Shown: piece by piece, positions 39,982 to 47,994 of the stretch
Layout: each line of letters opens with the position of its first letter
How positions within the stretch are numbered: the first letter of the stretch is position 1
Source: Cellulomonas xylanilytica
GTDB taxonomy: Bacteria; Actinomycetota; Actinomycetes; Actinomycetales; Cellulomonadaceae
NCBI RefSeq assembly: GCF_007989805.1
Contig: NZ_BJUB01000014.1
Coordinates: 62,001-126,000 of the forward strand
Length of the DNA: 64,000 nt
Direction of reading: 5' to 3'
Program-made: the position numbers and the translations under genes
The notes under the pieces: model-generated
The model's database searches: none
Seen by the model: only the letters and a program-made list of their open reading frames with translations
What the model was told of the DNA's origin: nothing

Positions 39982-40093
39982 GTGCCGAACTCGTCACTCT
40001 GCGCCGAGCTCGTCGGTTGCAACGGACGAGTTCGGTGCGAACGGACGAGCTCGGCGCCAGGTGACGAGGTCGGCGGGACCGGCGAGCTCGGCG
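39982..40093. repeat. Array of six 13-14-bp repeats with 18-24-bp spacing, mostly 19 bp, in two orientations
   Basis: Copies of the motif GACGAGnTCGGCGC: reverse orientation GTGCCGAACTCGTC (39982) and GCGCCGAGCTCGTC (40001), then forward GACGAGTTCGGTGC (40025), GACGAGCTCGGCGC (40044), GACGAGGTCGGCG (40063) and GGCGAGCTCGGCG (40081). Start-to-start distances are 19, 24, 19, 19 and 18 bp. The copies at 40001 and 40044 are a perfect 14-bp inverted repeat around TTGCAA. It fills the gap between the convergent oxidoreductase and bkdC-like genes. It could act as a strong RNA structure/terminator or a protein-binding array. Confidence 0.8.
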
Positions 40094-40101
40094 TCGACTC
40101 G

Positions 40102-41544
40102 TCAGACCATGCCGAGGACCATGCCCGGTCGCGCCAGGATCGTGCCGACGTCGGACAGGAACCGCGCGGCCTCCGCGCCGTCCACCAGCCGATGGTCGAA
40201 CGACACGCTCAGCGTCATCACGCTGCGGAGCGCGATCTCGCCCTGGAACTCCCACGGCCGCCGCCGGATCGCCCCCATCGCCAGGATCGCCGCCTGCCCG
40301 GGCACCAGGATCGGCGTGCCGGTGTCGACGCCGAACACCCCGATGTTGGTGATCGTGATCGTCCCGCCCGCGAGGTCCGCCGGGCTCGTCGTGCCCGCCC
40401 TGGCGTCCTCCGTGAGGTGCCCGATCGCGTCGGCCAGATCCGGCAGCCGCAGCCGGTCGGCGTCCTTGATGCTCGGCACCAGCAGGCCGCGCGGGGTGGC
40501 CGCGGCGATCCCGAGGTTCACGTAGCCGAACTGGACGATCTCCCCCGCGGCCTCGTCCCAGTGCGCGTTGACCGACGGGTTGCCGCCGACCGCGATCGTC
40601 ACCGCCTTGGCGACGAGCGTGAGGATCGAGATCCGGTGACCCTGCAGCGCGCGGTCCGCCCGGAACGCCTCCAGCAGCTCGAGCGTCGGCGTGACGTCCA
40701 CGGTCAGCGACGTCGACGCGTGCGGCGCCGTGAACGCGCTGGCCACCATCGCGGCGGCCGTCTGCTTGCGCACACCGGCGACCGGAGTCCGGTGCTCGCG
40801 CGCCGCGGTCTCCGGGCGGGCGGGCGCCGGGACGTCCGTGCGCGGCCTCGCCAGACCGGGCCGGTGCGCGGCGGACAGGGCGTCGGGCCGCCGGGCGGAC
40901 GGCGAGACGTCCACGCCCGACACCGCGCGCAGCACGTCCTCGCGCGTGATCATCCCGTCCTTGCCGGAGCCGACCATCTTGTTGAGGTCGACGCCCAGGT
41001 CGTGGGCCAGCTTGCGGACCGGCGGCAGCACCCTCGGCCCGATCCGGCCGCCCGCGAGCGCGAGCCCGACGTCGTCGGCGACCGCGTGCGCCGCAGCCCA
41101 CTCCTCCGACTTCGACCGGCGCCTCGGTCGCGCCGACCCCTCGACCAGCGGCCCGTACCCGACGAGCACCGCGGTCCGCTCGGGCGCGGCGCTCGCCGCG
41201 GGGGCGACCCCCTCGGCCTCGGGCACGGCGTCCTCGGCGTCGGTGGCGGCGGGCGCCGGAACGGCCGGTGGCACAGCGGCGCCGTCGGCCGTCGCCGGCT
41301 CCTCCACCGCGATCGTCAGGAGCGCCGTCCCGACGGGCACGGTCACCCCCGGCTCGACGAGCAGCTCGGCCACGACGCCCGCATAGGGCGACGGCAGCTG
41401 CACCAGCGCCTTGGCGGTCTCCACCTCGGCGACGACCTGGTTGAGCTCGACGGTGTCGCCGACCGCCACGACCCACTCCACCAGGTCGGACTCGGTCAGC
41501 CCCTCGCCGAGGTCCGGCAGCGTGACGGTCCTGATCGTCGTCAT
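40102..41544 (-). CDS. bkdC: Branched-chain 2-oxoacid dehydrogenase E2 (dihydrolipoyl acyltransferase)
   Basis: A 480-residue E2 core enzyme. An N-terminal lipoyl domain has lipoylated Lys45 in EVETAKALVQLPSPYAG. An Ala/Pro-rich linker follows, then a peripheral-subunit-binding domain (VLPPVRKLAHDLGVDLNKMV, GKDGMITREDV). The C-terminal acyltransferase contains RKQTAAAMVASAFTAPHAS and MTLSVSFDHRLVDGAEAARF with the catalytic HxxxDG. It transfers the acyl group to CoA, giving isovaleryl-, isobutyryl- or 2-methylbutyryl-CoA. ATG 41544 overlaps the E1beta stop (ATGA). The E3 subunit is not in the window. Branched-chain rather than pyruvate specificity is inferred from the leucine cluster around it. 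Confidence 0.92.
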   Translation of the reverse strand: MTTIRTVTLPDLGEGLTESDLVEWVVAVGDTVELNQVVAEVETAKALVQLPSPYAGVVAELLVEPGVTVPVGTALLTIAVEEPATADGAAVPPAVPAPAATDAEDAVPEAEGVAPAASAAPERTAVLVGYGPLVEGSARPRRRSKSEEWAAAHAVADDVGLALAGGRIGPRVLPPVRKLAHDLGVDLNKMVGSGKDGMITREDVLRAVSGVDVSPSARRPDALSAAHRPGLARPRTDVPAPARPETAAREHRTPVAGVRKQTAAAMVASAFTAPHASTSLTVDVTPTLELLEAFRADRALQGHRISILTLVAKAVTIAVGGNPSVNAHWDEAAGEIVQFGYVNLGIAAATPRGLLVPSIKDADRLRLPDLADAIGHLTEDARAGTTSPADLAGGTITITNIGVFGVDTGTPILVPGQAAILAMGAIRRRPWEFQGEIALRSVMTLSVSFDHRLVDGAEAARFLSDVGTILARPGMVLGMV

Positions 41545-42548
41545 GACGCCCTCCATCCGGTCAGGGAGTGCTGTCTGCCCATCACGCGGTCGACGGCGTC
41601 GAGCATGCGGTCGAGGTTGGGCAGGAAGTGCTCCTCGACCTTCGCCGCCGGGTACGGGGTGTCGAAGCCGGTCACCCGAGCGGGCGCGGCCTTGAGGACG
41701 TCGAAGCAGCGGTCGGTGATGCCGGCGACGATCTCCGCGCCCAGGCCGCCGCTGGCCTGCGCCTCGTGCGTCACCACGAGCCGCCCGGTCTTGCGCACCG
41801 ACAGCTCGAGGGTGTCGAGGTCCACGGGCGACAGCGACCGCAGGTCCACCACCTCGATCGACAGCCCGTCGTCCTGCGCGGCGATCGCGGCGTCGCGCGC
41901 GGTGATGACGAGCGGTCCGTACGTCGCGAGCGTGACGTCGGTGCCCTCGACGACGACGCGGGCGCGGTCGAGCAGGGGCGCGTCGTGCATCGACTCGTCG
42001 ACCTCGCCCTTGACCCAGTACCGCCGCTTCGGCTCGAAGAACACCACGGGGTCGTCGCACGCGATCGCCTGCCGGATCATCGTGTGGGCGTCCTGCGGGC
42101 TGGCGCACGTGACCACGCGCAGTCCGGGCGTGTGCGCGAAGTAGGCCTCGGGCGACTCGGAGTGGTGCTCGACCGCCCCGATGCCGCCGCCGTAGGGGAT
42201 GCGGACGGTGATCGGCATCCGCACCGCGCCCCGGGTCCGGTAGTGCACCCGCGCCACCTGGGTGATCAGCTGGTCGACCGCGGGGTACACGAACCCGTCG
42301 AACTGGATCTCGACGACCGGGCGGTACCCCCGGTACGCCAGCCCGACGGCGACGCCCATGATCCCGGCCTCGGCCAGCGGCGTGTCCATGACGCGGTCGA
42401 CGCCGAAGTCACGCTGGAGCCCGTCGGTCACCCGGAACACCCCGCCGAGCGTCCCGATGTCCTCGCCGAGCAGCACCACCGTGGGGTCGTCGTCGAGCGC
42501 GTGCCGAAGGCCGCTGTTGAGCGCCGCGGCCAGCGTCATCGTGGCCAT
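41541..42548 (-). CDS. bkdB: Branched-chain 2-oxoacid dehydrogenase E1 beta subunit
   Basis: A 335-residue E1beta: MTLAAALNSGLRHALDDDPT, LLGEDIGTLGGVFRVTDGLQ with TPP-contacting Glu, DTPLAEAGIMGVAVGLAYRG, VEIQFDGFVYPAVDQLITQV, IPYGGGIGAVEHHSESPEAY and VVTHEAQASGGLGAEI. It forms an alpha2beta2 heterotetramer with the E1alpha encoded upstream. The ATG at 42548 shares one base with the E1alpha stop (TGATG); a second ATG three codons later is possible. Length is normal. Confidence 0.93.
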   Translation of the reverse strand: MATMTLAAALNSGLRHALDDDPTVVLLGEDIGTLGGVFRVTDGLQRDFGVDRVMDTPLAEAGIMGVAVGLAYRGYRPVVEIQFDGFVYPAVDQLITQVARVHYRTRGAVRMPITVRIPYGGGIGAVEHHSESPEAYFAHTPGLRVVTCASPQDAHTMIRQAIACDDPVVFFEPKRRYWVKGEVDESMHDAPLLDRARVVVEGTDVTLATYGPLVITARDAAIAAQDDGLSIEVVDLRSLSPVDLDTLELSVRKTGRLVVTHEAQASGGLGAEIVAGITDRCFDVLKAAPARVTGFDTPYPAAKVEEHFLPNLDRMLDAVDRVMGRQHSLTGWRAS

Positions 42549-43669
42549 CACGCCTCCTCGTCGAACATCGCGAGGTACGCGGCGTACTGGCTCCGCTGCC
42601 GTTCGAGCTCGGGTGTCGGCTCGACGAAGACGTCGTCGAAGACGCTCAGCGGCTCGGGGGTGGGCAGGCCGTAGCAGCCCTCCCGCATCTGGGTGGCGAA
42701 CGCGTCGGCCTTCGCCGTGATCGCGGCGGCACGCTCGTCGGTCAGCGCACCCGTGGCCCGCAGCAGCCGTTCGACCCGCGCGATCGGGTCCTTCGCGGCC
42801 CACTGCTCCTTGTCCGACGGGTCGACGTACCGGGTCGGGTCGTCGGAGGTCGTGTGCGGGCCCATCCGGTACGTGACGGCCTCGATGAACGTGGGGCCGT
42901 CGCCCCGTCGCGCCCGGTCGAGCGACTCCCGCGTCGCGGCCAGCACGGCGAGCACGTCGTTGCCGTCCACGCGGATGCCGGGGATGCCGTACCCGGCCGC
43001 CCGGTCCGCGATCGGCCGCTGGGCCTGCAGCCCCACCGGCTCGGAGATGGCCCACTGGTTGTTCTGGCAGAAAAAGATCACCGGGGCCGCGAACGTCGCG
43101 GCGAACACCATCGCCTCGTGCACGTCGCCCTTGCTGGTGGCACCGTCGCCGAAGTACGCGACGGCGACGGAGTCGACGCCGTCCTTGACGCAGCCGAGCG
43201 CGTACCCGGTGGCGTGCAGCGTCTGCGAGCCGATCATCACCTGCGGCGTCGCCATGCCGATCGTGCGCGGGTCCCAGCCCGACAGCGCGGTCCCCCGCCA
43301 CACCCGCATCAGGTCGGTCGGCTGCGCGCCGCGGCAGTACGCCACACCGTTCTCGCGGTAGCTGCTGAACACGAAGTCGTCGCTGCGCAGCGCCCGGGCG
43401 GAGCCGATCTGCGCGGCCTCCTGGCCCAGCAGCGGGGGCCACAGCCCGAGCTGTCCCTGCCGCTGCAGCGCGACGGCCTCGGTGTCGAACCTCCGCACGA
43501 CGACCATGTCCTCGTACAGGTGCAGCAGCAGCTCGTCGTCGACGTCGGCGATCCAGGGGTCGTGCACGGGATCGTCCCGACGGACGCCGTCGGGGGTCAC
43601 CAGCTGCAGCGCTTCCGCCTGCTGGTGGGTGGGCAGGGCACGGCCGGGTGACACATCTGCACGCAACAT
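42548..43669 (-). CDS. bkdA: Branched-chain 2-oxoacid dehydrogenase E1 alpha subunit
   Basis: A 373-residue thiamine-diphosphate subunit. The TPP/Mg motif is VAYFGDGATSKGDVHEAMVF with NNQWAIS (GDG-N25-NN). SSYRENGVAYCRG, GSQTLHATGYALG and the phosphorylation-loop region YRMGPHTTSDDPTRY are characteristic of BCKDH E1alpha. It decarboxylates branched 2-oxoacids and loads the E2 lipoyl arm. ATG 43669 has GACGGAG upstream. First gene of bkdABC, divergent from scoA across a 144-bp region containing a 15-bp palindrome. Confidence 0.93.
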   Translation of the reverse strand: MLRADVSPGRALPTHQQAEALQLVTPDGVRRDDPVHDPWIADVDDELLLHLYEDMVVVRRFDTEAVALQRQGQLGLWPPLLGQEAAQIGSARALRSDDFVFSSYRENGVAYCRGAQPTDLMRVWRGTALSGWDPRTIGMATPQVMIGSQTLHATGYALGCVKDGVDSVAVAYFGDGATSKGDVHEAMVFAATFAAPVIFFCQNNQWAISEPVGLQAQRPIADRAAGYGIPGIRVDGNDVLAVLAATRESLDRARRGDGPTFIEAVTYRMGPHTTSDDPTRYVDPSDKEQWAAKDPIARVERLLRATGALTDERAAAITAKADAFATQMREGCYGLPTPEPLSVFDDVFVEPTPELERQRSQYAAYLAMFDEEA

Positions 43670-43744
43670 GTTTCGCTCCGTCTGGTGGCGGAACCGTCGC
43701 TCTTGTGAAGCTAGGCCCCATTGCCTGATGTCCCGTCAGAGTAG

Positions 43745-43759
43745 GTCCACATGTTGGAC
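43745..43759. promoter_or_regulatory. Palindromic operator candidate between bkdA and scoA
   Basis: GTCCACATGTTGGAC: perfect 5-bp arms GTCCA/TGGAC around CATGT. It is centred in the divergent region between the dehydrogenase operon and the CoA-transferase/thiolase operon, where a single regulator (for example an Lrp/AsnC or GntR protein) could control both. No such regulator is encoded nearby. Confidence 0.5.
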
Positions 43760-43813
43760 TAGCGCGAGTGCCGACACGGCTGCACACAATGTCGTCGTCG
43801 ACAGGAGGCAAGA

Positions 43814-44578
43814 ATGGACAAGGTCGTCCAGTCCGCCGTCGAGGCGGTAGCCGAGATCCCCGACGGGGCGACCCTCGCGGTCGGTGGGTTCGGCTTGTGC
43901 GGTATCCCGAGCGTGCTGATCCACGCTCTGCTCGAGTCCGGCGTCCAGGACCTTGAGGTCGTGAGCAACAACTGCGGCGTGGACGACTGGGGGCTCGGGC
44001 TGCTGCTGCAGGCCGGTCGCATCCGGCGCATCGTCGCCTCCTACGTGGGCGAGAACAAGGAGTTCGCGCGGCAGTACCTCGCCGGGGAGCTCGAGGTGGA
44101 GCTGACCCCGCAAGGGACCCTCGCCGAGCGTCTTCGTGCAGGTGGGAGCGGCATCGCCGCCTTCTACACGCGTACCGGGGTGGGGACGCTGGTCGCCTCC
44201 GGGGGCCTGCCGTGGCGGTACTCCCCCGACGGTTCGGTCCTCGTCTCCTCGCCCCCCAAGCCCGTCGAGACGTTCACCGTGCGGGGCGTGGCCCACGAGT
44301 TCGTCCGCGAGGAGGCGATCACCGCCGACTACGCGCTGGTCCGCGCAGCCCGCGGCGACCGGCACGGGAACCTCGTGTTCCACGCGTCGGCGCGCAACTT
44401 CAACCCGCTGTGCGCGGCCGCCGGCGCGGTGACGATCGCGGAGGTCGAGGAGCTGGTGCCGGTCGGCTCGCTGGACCCCGATGCCATCCATCTGCCGGGC
44501 ATCTTCGTGGACCGGGTCGTCGCGCTTTCACCCGACGAGGCCACCGACAAGCGCATCGAACGGAGGACGGTCTCATGA
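43814..44578 (+). CDS. scoA: 3-oxoacid CoA-transferase subunit A
   Basis: A 254-residue alpha subunit of succinyl-CoA:3-ketoacid CoA-transferase: GATLAVGGFGLCGIPSVLIH, VVSNNCGVDDWGLGLLL, ASYVGENKEFARQYLAGELE, VELTPQGTLAERLRAGGSGI and ALVRAARGDRHGNLVFHASA. With ScoB it moves CoA to acetoacetate, the end product of leucine breakdown. GACAGGAGG lies before ATG 43814. First gene of scoAB-thiolase; the mycobacterial leucine locus carries scoA/scoB next to accD1 as well. Confidence 0.93.
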   Translation: MDKVVQSAVEAVAEIPDGATLAVGGFGLCGIPSVLIHALLESGVQDLEVVSNNCGVDDWGLGLLLQAGRIRRIVASYVGENKEFARQYLAGELEVELTPQGTLAERLRAGGSGIAAFYTRTGVGTLVASGGLPWRYSPDGSVLVSSPPKPVETFTVRGVAHEFVREEAITADYALVRAARGDRHGNLVFHASARNFNPLCAAAGAVTIAEVEELVPVGSLDPDAIHLPGIFVDRVVALSPDEATDKRIERRTVS

Positions 44579-45237
44579 GCCTCACGCGGGAGCAGATGGC
44601 CGCACGGGCGGCGCTCGAGCTGTCCGACGGGTCGTACGTGAACCTGGGGATCGGCCTGCCGACGCTGGTGCCCGGCTTCGTCCCGCCCGGCGTCGAGGTG
44701 GTCCTGCAGTCGGAGAACGGGGTGCTCGGCGTCGGTCCCTACCCGTCCGAGGCCGCCGTCGACCCCGACCTCATCAACGCCGGCAAGGAGACGATCACGA
44801 TCGCGCCGGGCGCGTCGTACTTCGACTCCGCCGTGAGCTTCTCGATGATCCGCGGCGGCAAGGTCGACGTCGCGATCCTCGGCGCCATGCAGGTGTCCTC
44901 CTCCGGCGACATCGCCAACTGGATGATCCCCGGGAAGATGGTCAAGGGCATGGGCGGGGCGATGGACCTCGTCCACGGCGCTCGTCGGATCGTCGTGCTG
45001 ATGGAGCACGTCGCGCGCGACGGGTCCGCCAAGATCCTGCCCGCGTGCACCCTCCCGCTCACCGGGGTCGGCGTGGTGGACCGGATCATCACCGACCTGG
45101 CCGTGATCGACGTGCTGCCCGACGGGTTGGTGCTCCGGGAGTGCGCCCCCGGCGTGTCCGTGCAGGACGTCGTCGAGGCCACCTCCCTCGTCCCTCTGAC
45201 GATCGCCGACGACGTGCGAGAGATGGTGCTGTCATGA
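44575..45237 (+). CDS. scoB: 3-oxoacid CoA-transferase subunit B
   Basis: A 220-residue beta subunit with the catalytic glutamate (Glu47) in the SENGVLG motif that forms the gamma-glutamyl-CoA thioester. Flanking motifs: YVNLGIGLPTLVPGFVP, ASYFDSAVSFSMIRGGKVD, LGAMQVSSSGDIANWMIPGK and KGMGGAMDLVHGARR. Length is normal. ATG 44575 overlaps the scoA stop (ATGA) and its stop overlaps the thiolase start, so all three are translationally coupled. Confidence 0.94.
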   Translation: MSLTREQMAARAALELSDGSYVNLGIGLPTLVPGFVPPGVEVVLQSENGVLGVGPYPSEAAVDPDLINAGKETITIAPGASYFDSAVSFSMIRGGKVDVAILGAMQVSSSGDIANWMIPGKMVKGMGGAMDLVHGARRIVVLMEHVARDGSAKILPACTLPLTGVGVVDRIITDLAVIDVLPDGLVLRECAPGVSVQDVVEATSLVPLTIADDVREMVLS

Positions 45238-46424
45238 ACGCTGACCGCGAGGTCGTGATCCTCTCCTTCGCCCGGACGCCGATGGCGCGCCTCAACGGCG
45301 GCCTGTCGTCCCTGTCCGCGGCCTCGCTCGGCGCCGCCGCCATCAGCGGAGCGCTGGCCCGCGCGGGCGTCGACCCGTCCGACGTCGACCAGGTGCTCAT
45401 GGGCCAGGTCGTACAGGCCGGCGCCGGGCAGAACCCCGCTCGCCAGGCCGCCGTGGCGGCCGGGATCCCGTGGACGGTGCCCGCCACGACGATCAACAAG
45501 GTCTGCCTCAGCGGGCTGACGGCGATCATCGACGCCGCCCGCATGATCCGGCTCGGCGAGGCGTCCGTGGTGGTCGCCGGCGGCCAGGAGTCGATGAGCC
45601 AGGCGCCGCACCTCCTGCCCGGCTCGCGTCGCGGGTGGACCTACGGCGACATCCAGGCCGTCGACTCCCTGGCCTTCGACGGGCTCACCGACGCGTTCGA
45701 CCGCGAGTCGATGGGCTCGTCGACGGAACGCGGCAACAAGGCCCTCTCCATCGACCGGGACGCCCAGGACCTCGTCGCCGCCGAGAGCCACCGGCGCGCG
45801 GCCGCGGCCGTGCAGTCGGGTGTGTTCGCCGAGGAGATCGTCCCGGTGGAGGTGCCGCAGCGCCGAGGTGCACCGGTGGTCGTCTCCCTGGACGAGGGGA
45901 TCCGGCCCGAGACGACGGTCGAGTCGCTGGCGTCGCTCCGGCCGGCGTTCTCGGCCGACGGGACCATCACCGCGGGCAACGCCTCTCCCCTGACCGACGG
46001 GGCCGCGGCCGTCGTCGTGGCGGCCCGGGACGTCGCCGAGGAGCGCGGACTGACCTGGCTGGCGACCGTCGGCGCCTCCGGCCAGGTCGCCGGTCCGGAC
46101 AACTCGTTGCACTCGCAGCCGTCCGCCGCGATCTCCGCCGCGCTCGCCCGGAGCGGGTGGGACCTGTCGAGCGTCGACCTCCTGGAGATCAACGAGGCGT
46201 TCGGCTCGGTCGTCGTGCAGTCCTTGAGCGACCTGGCGTACCCGCTCGAGCAGACCAACATCCACGGCGGCGCGATCGCGCTCGGGCACCCGATCGGGGC
46301 GTCCGGGGCGCGGCTCGCGGGGCACGCCGCGACCGCGCTGGCGCGGCTGGGGCACGGTCGCGCGGCCGTCGCCCTGTGCGGCGGGGGCGGGCAGGGTGAG
46401 GCGTTGCTGCTCTCACGCGACTGA
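45234..46424 (+). CDS. Acetyl-CoA C-acetyltransferase (thiolase)
   Basis: A 396-residue biosynthetic/degradative thiolase. Nucleophile Cys91 is in INKVCLSGLTAI, followed by VVAGGQESMSQAPHLLPGSR. The His of GGAIALGHPIGASGARL and the second Cys in ALCGGGGQGEALLL complete the site; LEINEAFGSVVVQSL is also conserved. It would split acetoacetyl-CoA made by ScoAB into two acetyl-CoA. ATG 45234 overlaps scoB (ATGA). The gene ends five bases before the convergent CGNR regulator. Confidence 0.95.
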   Translation: MNADREVVILSFARTPMARLNGGLSSLSAASLGAAAISGALARAGVDPSDVDQVLMGQVVQAGAGQNPARQAAVAAGIPWTVPATTINKVCLSGLTAIIDAARMIRLGEASVVVAGGQESMSQAPHLLPGSRRGWTYGDIQAVDSLAFDGLTDAFDRESMGSSTERGNKALSIDRDAQDLVAAESHRRAAAAVQSGVFAEEIVPVEVPQRRGAPVVVSLDEGIRPETTVESLASLRPAFSADGTITAGNASPLTDGAAAVVVAARDVAEERGLTWLATVGASGQVAGPDNSLHSQPSAAISAALARSGWDLSSVDLLEINEAFGSVVVQSLSDLAYPLEQTNIHGGAIALGHPIGASGARLAGHAATALARLGHGRAAVALCGGGGQGEALLLSRD

Positions 46425-46429
46425 CCGGC

Positions 46430-47044
46430 TCATCGACCTCCGCTGCGATCCGCGCGCCGCCGCGCGGTGAGACGCCGCGACTTCGCCTGGTTGCCGCAGT
46501 CGGTCATGCTGCACCACCGCCGGCTGCCGTTCTTCGACGTGTCGACGAAGAGGTATTGGCAGCCGTCCTGCGACGCGCACGCCTTGACCCGTCGCAGCGA
46601 TCCACCCGTCGCCAGGTCGATCGCCGACTGCGCGACCAACCACCGCGGGAGCGCGAGCTCGGTCTCCCACGACCAGCGCAGACCGTCGTCGCCCGGCTCG
46701 AGACGGCCGTGCCCGAGCGCGTCGGTGTACTCCCTCTGCACCGCCGCGAGGCGCTCGGGGTCGGCGACCCCTGCCGTGGCCAGACCGTAGAACAGCTCGA
46801 ACACCGACTCCCGCAGCGCCCGAGCGCGGTCCAGCTCCTCGCTCGCCCCTCCCGGGTCCGCGTCCGCACGGGCGAGCAACGCCGTCGACTCCGCGGCCGA
46901 CAGGCCGCCAGCGCGCGACGCCCAGTCGACCAGGTCGGAGTACGTCGTCAGGTAGTCCAGCGGCACGTCGAGGACCCGGCCGTCCACCGAGTTGGCCACG
47001 TCGAGGCACAGCGCCCCGCCGACGAGCTCCGGCACCTCCTGCAT
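46430..47044 (-). CDS. ABATE/CGNR zinc-finger transcriptional regulator
   Basis: A 204-residue regulator. The N-terminal ABATE-type region (ELVGGALCLDVANSVDGR, YSDLVDWASRAGGL, RARALRESVFELFYGLA) is followed by the C-terminal CGNR zinc finger KACASQDGCQYLFVDTSKNG and RRWCSMTDCGNQAKSRR (C-x5-C...C-x4-C-GN). Such proteins are DNA-binding regulators common in actinobacteria. ATG 47044 was preferred because GGAGGAG is seven bases upstream; ATG 47065 would have none. It is divergent from a small gene with repeated GGTAGCG motifs between them. Confidence 0.88.
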   Translation of the reverse strand: MQEVPELVGGALCLDVANSVDGRVLDVPLDYLTTYSDLVDWASRAGGLSAAESTALLARADADPGGASEELDRARALRESVFELFYGLATAGVADPERLAAVQREYTDALGHGRLEPGDDGLRWSWETELALPRWLVAQSAIDLATGGSLRRVKACASQDGCQYLFVDTSKNGSRRWCSMTDCGNQAKSRRLTARRRADRSGGR

Positions 47045-47078
47045 GATCTCCTCCGCTTCCTCCATACGTTGTTTTGAT

Positions 47079-47125
47079 GGTAGCGCAGCGGTACGCTACC
47101 GGTATACGCGGTTTCACTGGTAGCG
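47079..47125. promoter_or_regulatory. GGTAGCG operator cluster of the CGNR regulator
   Basis: GGTAGCG at 47079-47085 and CGCTACC at 47094-47100 make a 22-bp inverted repeat. A third copy, GGTAGCG at 47119-47125, lies 40 bp after the first within a longer direct repeat TTTnAnTGGTAGCGnAG and overlaps the Shine-Dalgarno region of the small gene. Binding by the adjacent CGNR protein is inference. Confidence 0.55.
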
Positions 47126-47134
47126 GAGGTCATC

Positions 47135-47338
47135 ATGATCGAGGGACTGGCAGTCATCGGAGCGAGGGCCACCTGGAACCTGCAGCACTCGGCGTTACCC
47201 GGGGCGCCGGCCATCCCCGACGAGGCACCGCGACGACGACGCCGTGGCACCCTCCGCCCGCACGTCGCCGCCACCCTGCGCTGGACGGCAGAGAAGCTAG
47301 ACCCGCTCACGACGAGCCCGCGACCGCTCTACCGCTGA
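47135..47338 (+). CDS. Small protein divergent from the CGNR regulator, unknown function
   Basis: A 67-residue basic protein starting MIEGLAVIGARATWNLQHSA, with Pro/Arg-rich middle (EAPRRRRRGTLRPHV) and end LRWTAEKLDPLTTSPRPLYR. ATG 47135 has GCGGAGG at ideal spacing, and codon third positions are GC-rich, which supports a real gene. The N-terminal helix could be weakly hydrophobic, but there is no clear membrane segment. I recognise no family. Its promoter region is shared with the CGNR regulator, so it may be that regulator's target. Confidence 0.55.
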   Translation: MIEGLAVIGARATWNLQHSALPGAPAIPDEAPRRRRRGTLRPHVAATLRWTAEKLDPLTTSPRPLYR

Positions 47339-47416
47339 CAAATCCCCGCGAACGCTCGACCCGGAGCGTGGTAGACCCGCAGTCAGCACTCGACTGACGA
47401 GGGGACGTTCCCGCAG

Positions 47417-47917
47417 ATGGGCAGACGCAACTACCTGATCGAAGGCCTCTCCGGCACCGGCAAGACCACCGTCGCCGAGGAGCTCGAACGCCGCGGCCAC
47501 CACGTCGTCCACGGCGACCGGGTCCTCGCCTACCGAGGCGACCCCGCAACCGGTGAACCCACCGAGGCCGACGGTCACGAGAACCACCTCTGGGACGTCG
47601 TCACGGTCCGAGCCCTGGTCGCCGACCACAACCACGACGCCACCTTCTTCTGCGGCGGGTCACGGAACTACCCCACCTTCATCGACCTGTTCGACCGCGT
47701 CTTCGTCCTCGAGGTCGACCTCGACACGCTCCACCGACGGCTCGACGCACGCCCCGACGAGGAGTGGGGCGGCGGGGTGCCCACCGAGCGCGAGCGCATC
47801 GTGCACTGGCACCAGACGAAGACCGACGTGCCGACGGACGGCATCGCCATCGACTCCACCGCACCCGTCGAGCGGGTCGTCGACGAGATCCTCCGTCACT
47901 GCCACGCAGCTCCGTAG
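47417..47917 (+). CDS. P-loop nucleotide/small-molecule kinase-like protein
   Basis: A 166-residue AAA_18-type P-loop protein. Walker A is GLSGTGKTTVAEEL (residues 10-17 core); HHVVHGDRVLAYRGDPATG contains the acceptor-site Asp; VFVLEVDLDTLHRRLDAR is the strand and LID-like region. The size and layout resemble adenylate/shikimate-type kinases and stand-alone uncharacterised nucleoside-kinase-like proteins. GAGGGGAC precedes ATG 47417. Substrate unknown; neighbours give no clue. Confidence 0.82.
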   Translation: MGRRNYLIEGLSGTGKTTVAEELERRGHHVVHGDRVLAYRGDPATGEPTEADGHENHLWDVVTVRALVADHNHDATFFCGGSRNYPTFIDLFDRVFVLEVDLDTLHRRLDARPDEEWGGGVPTERERIVHWHQTKTDVPTDGIAIDSTAPVERVVDEILRHCHAAP

Positions 47918-47994
47918 GCACGCTCCCGGTTGCGGGCCCTCCAGGACGGCAGTCCAATCAGAGCCGGGGGGTCGAGCTCCGAGGAGGAAGTGCC

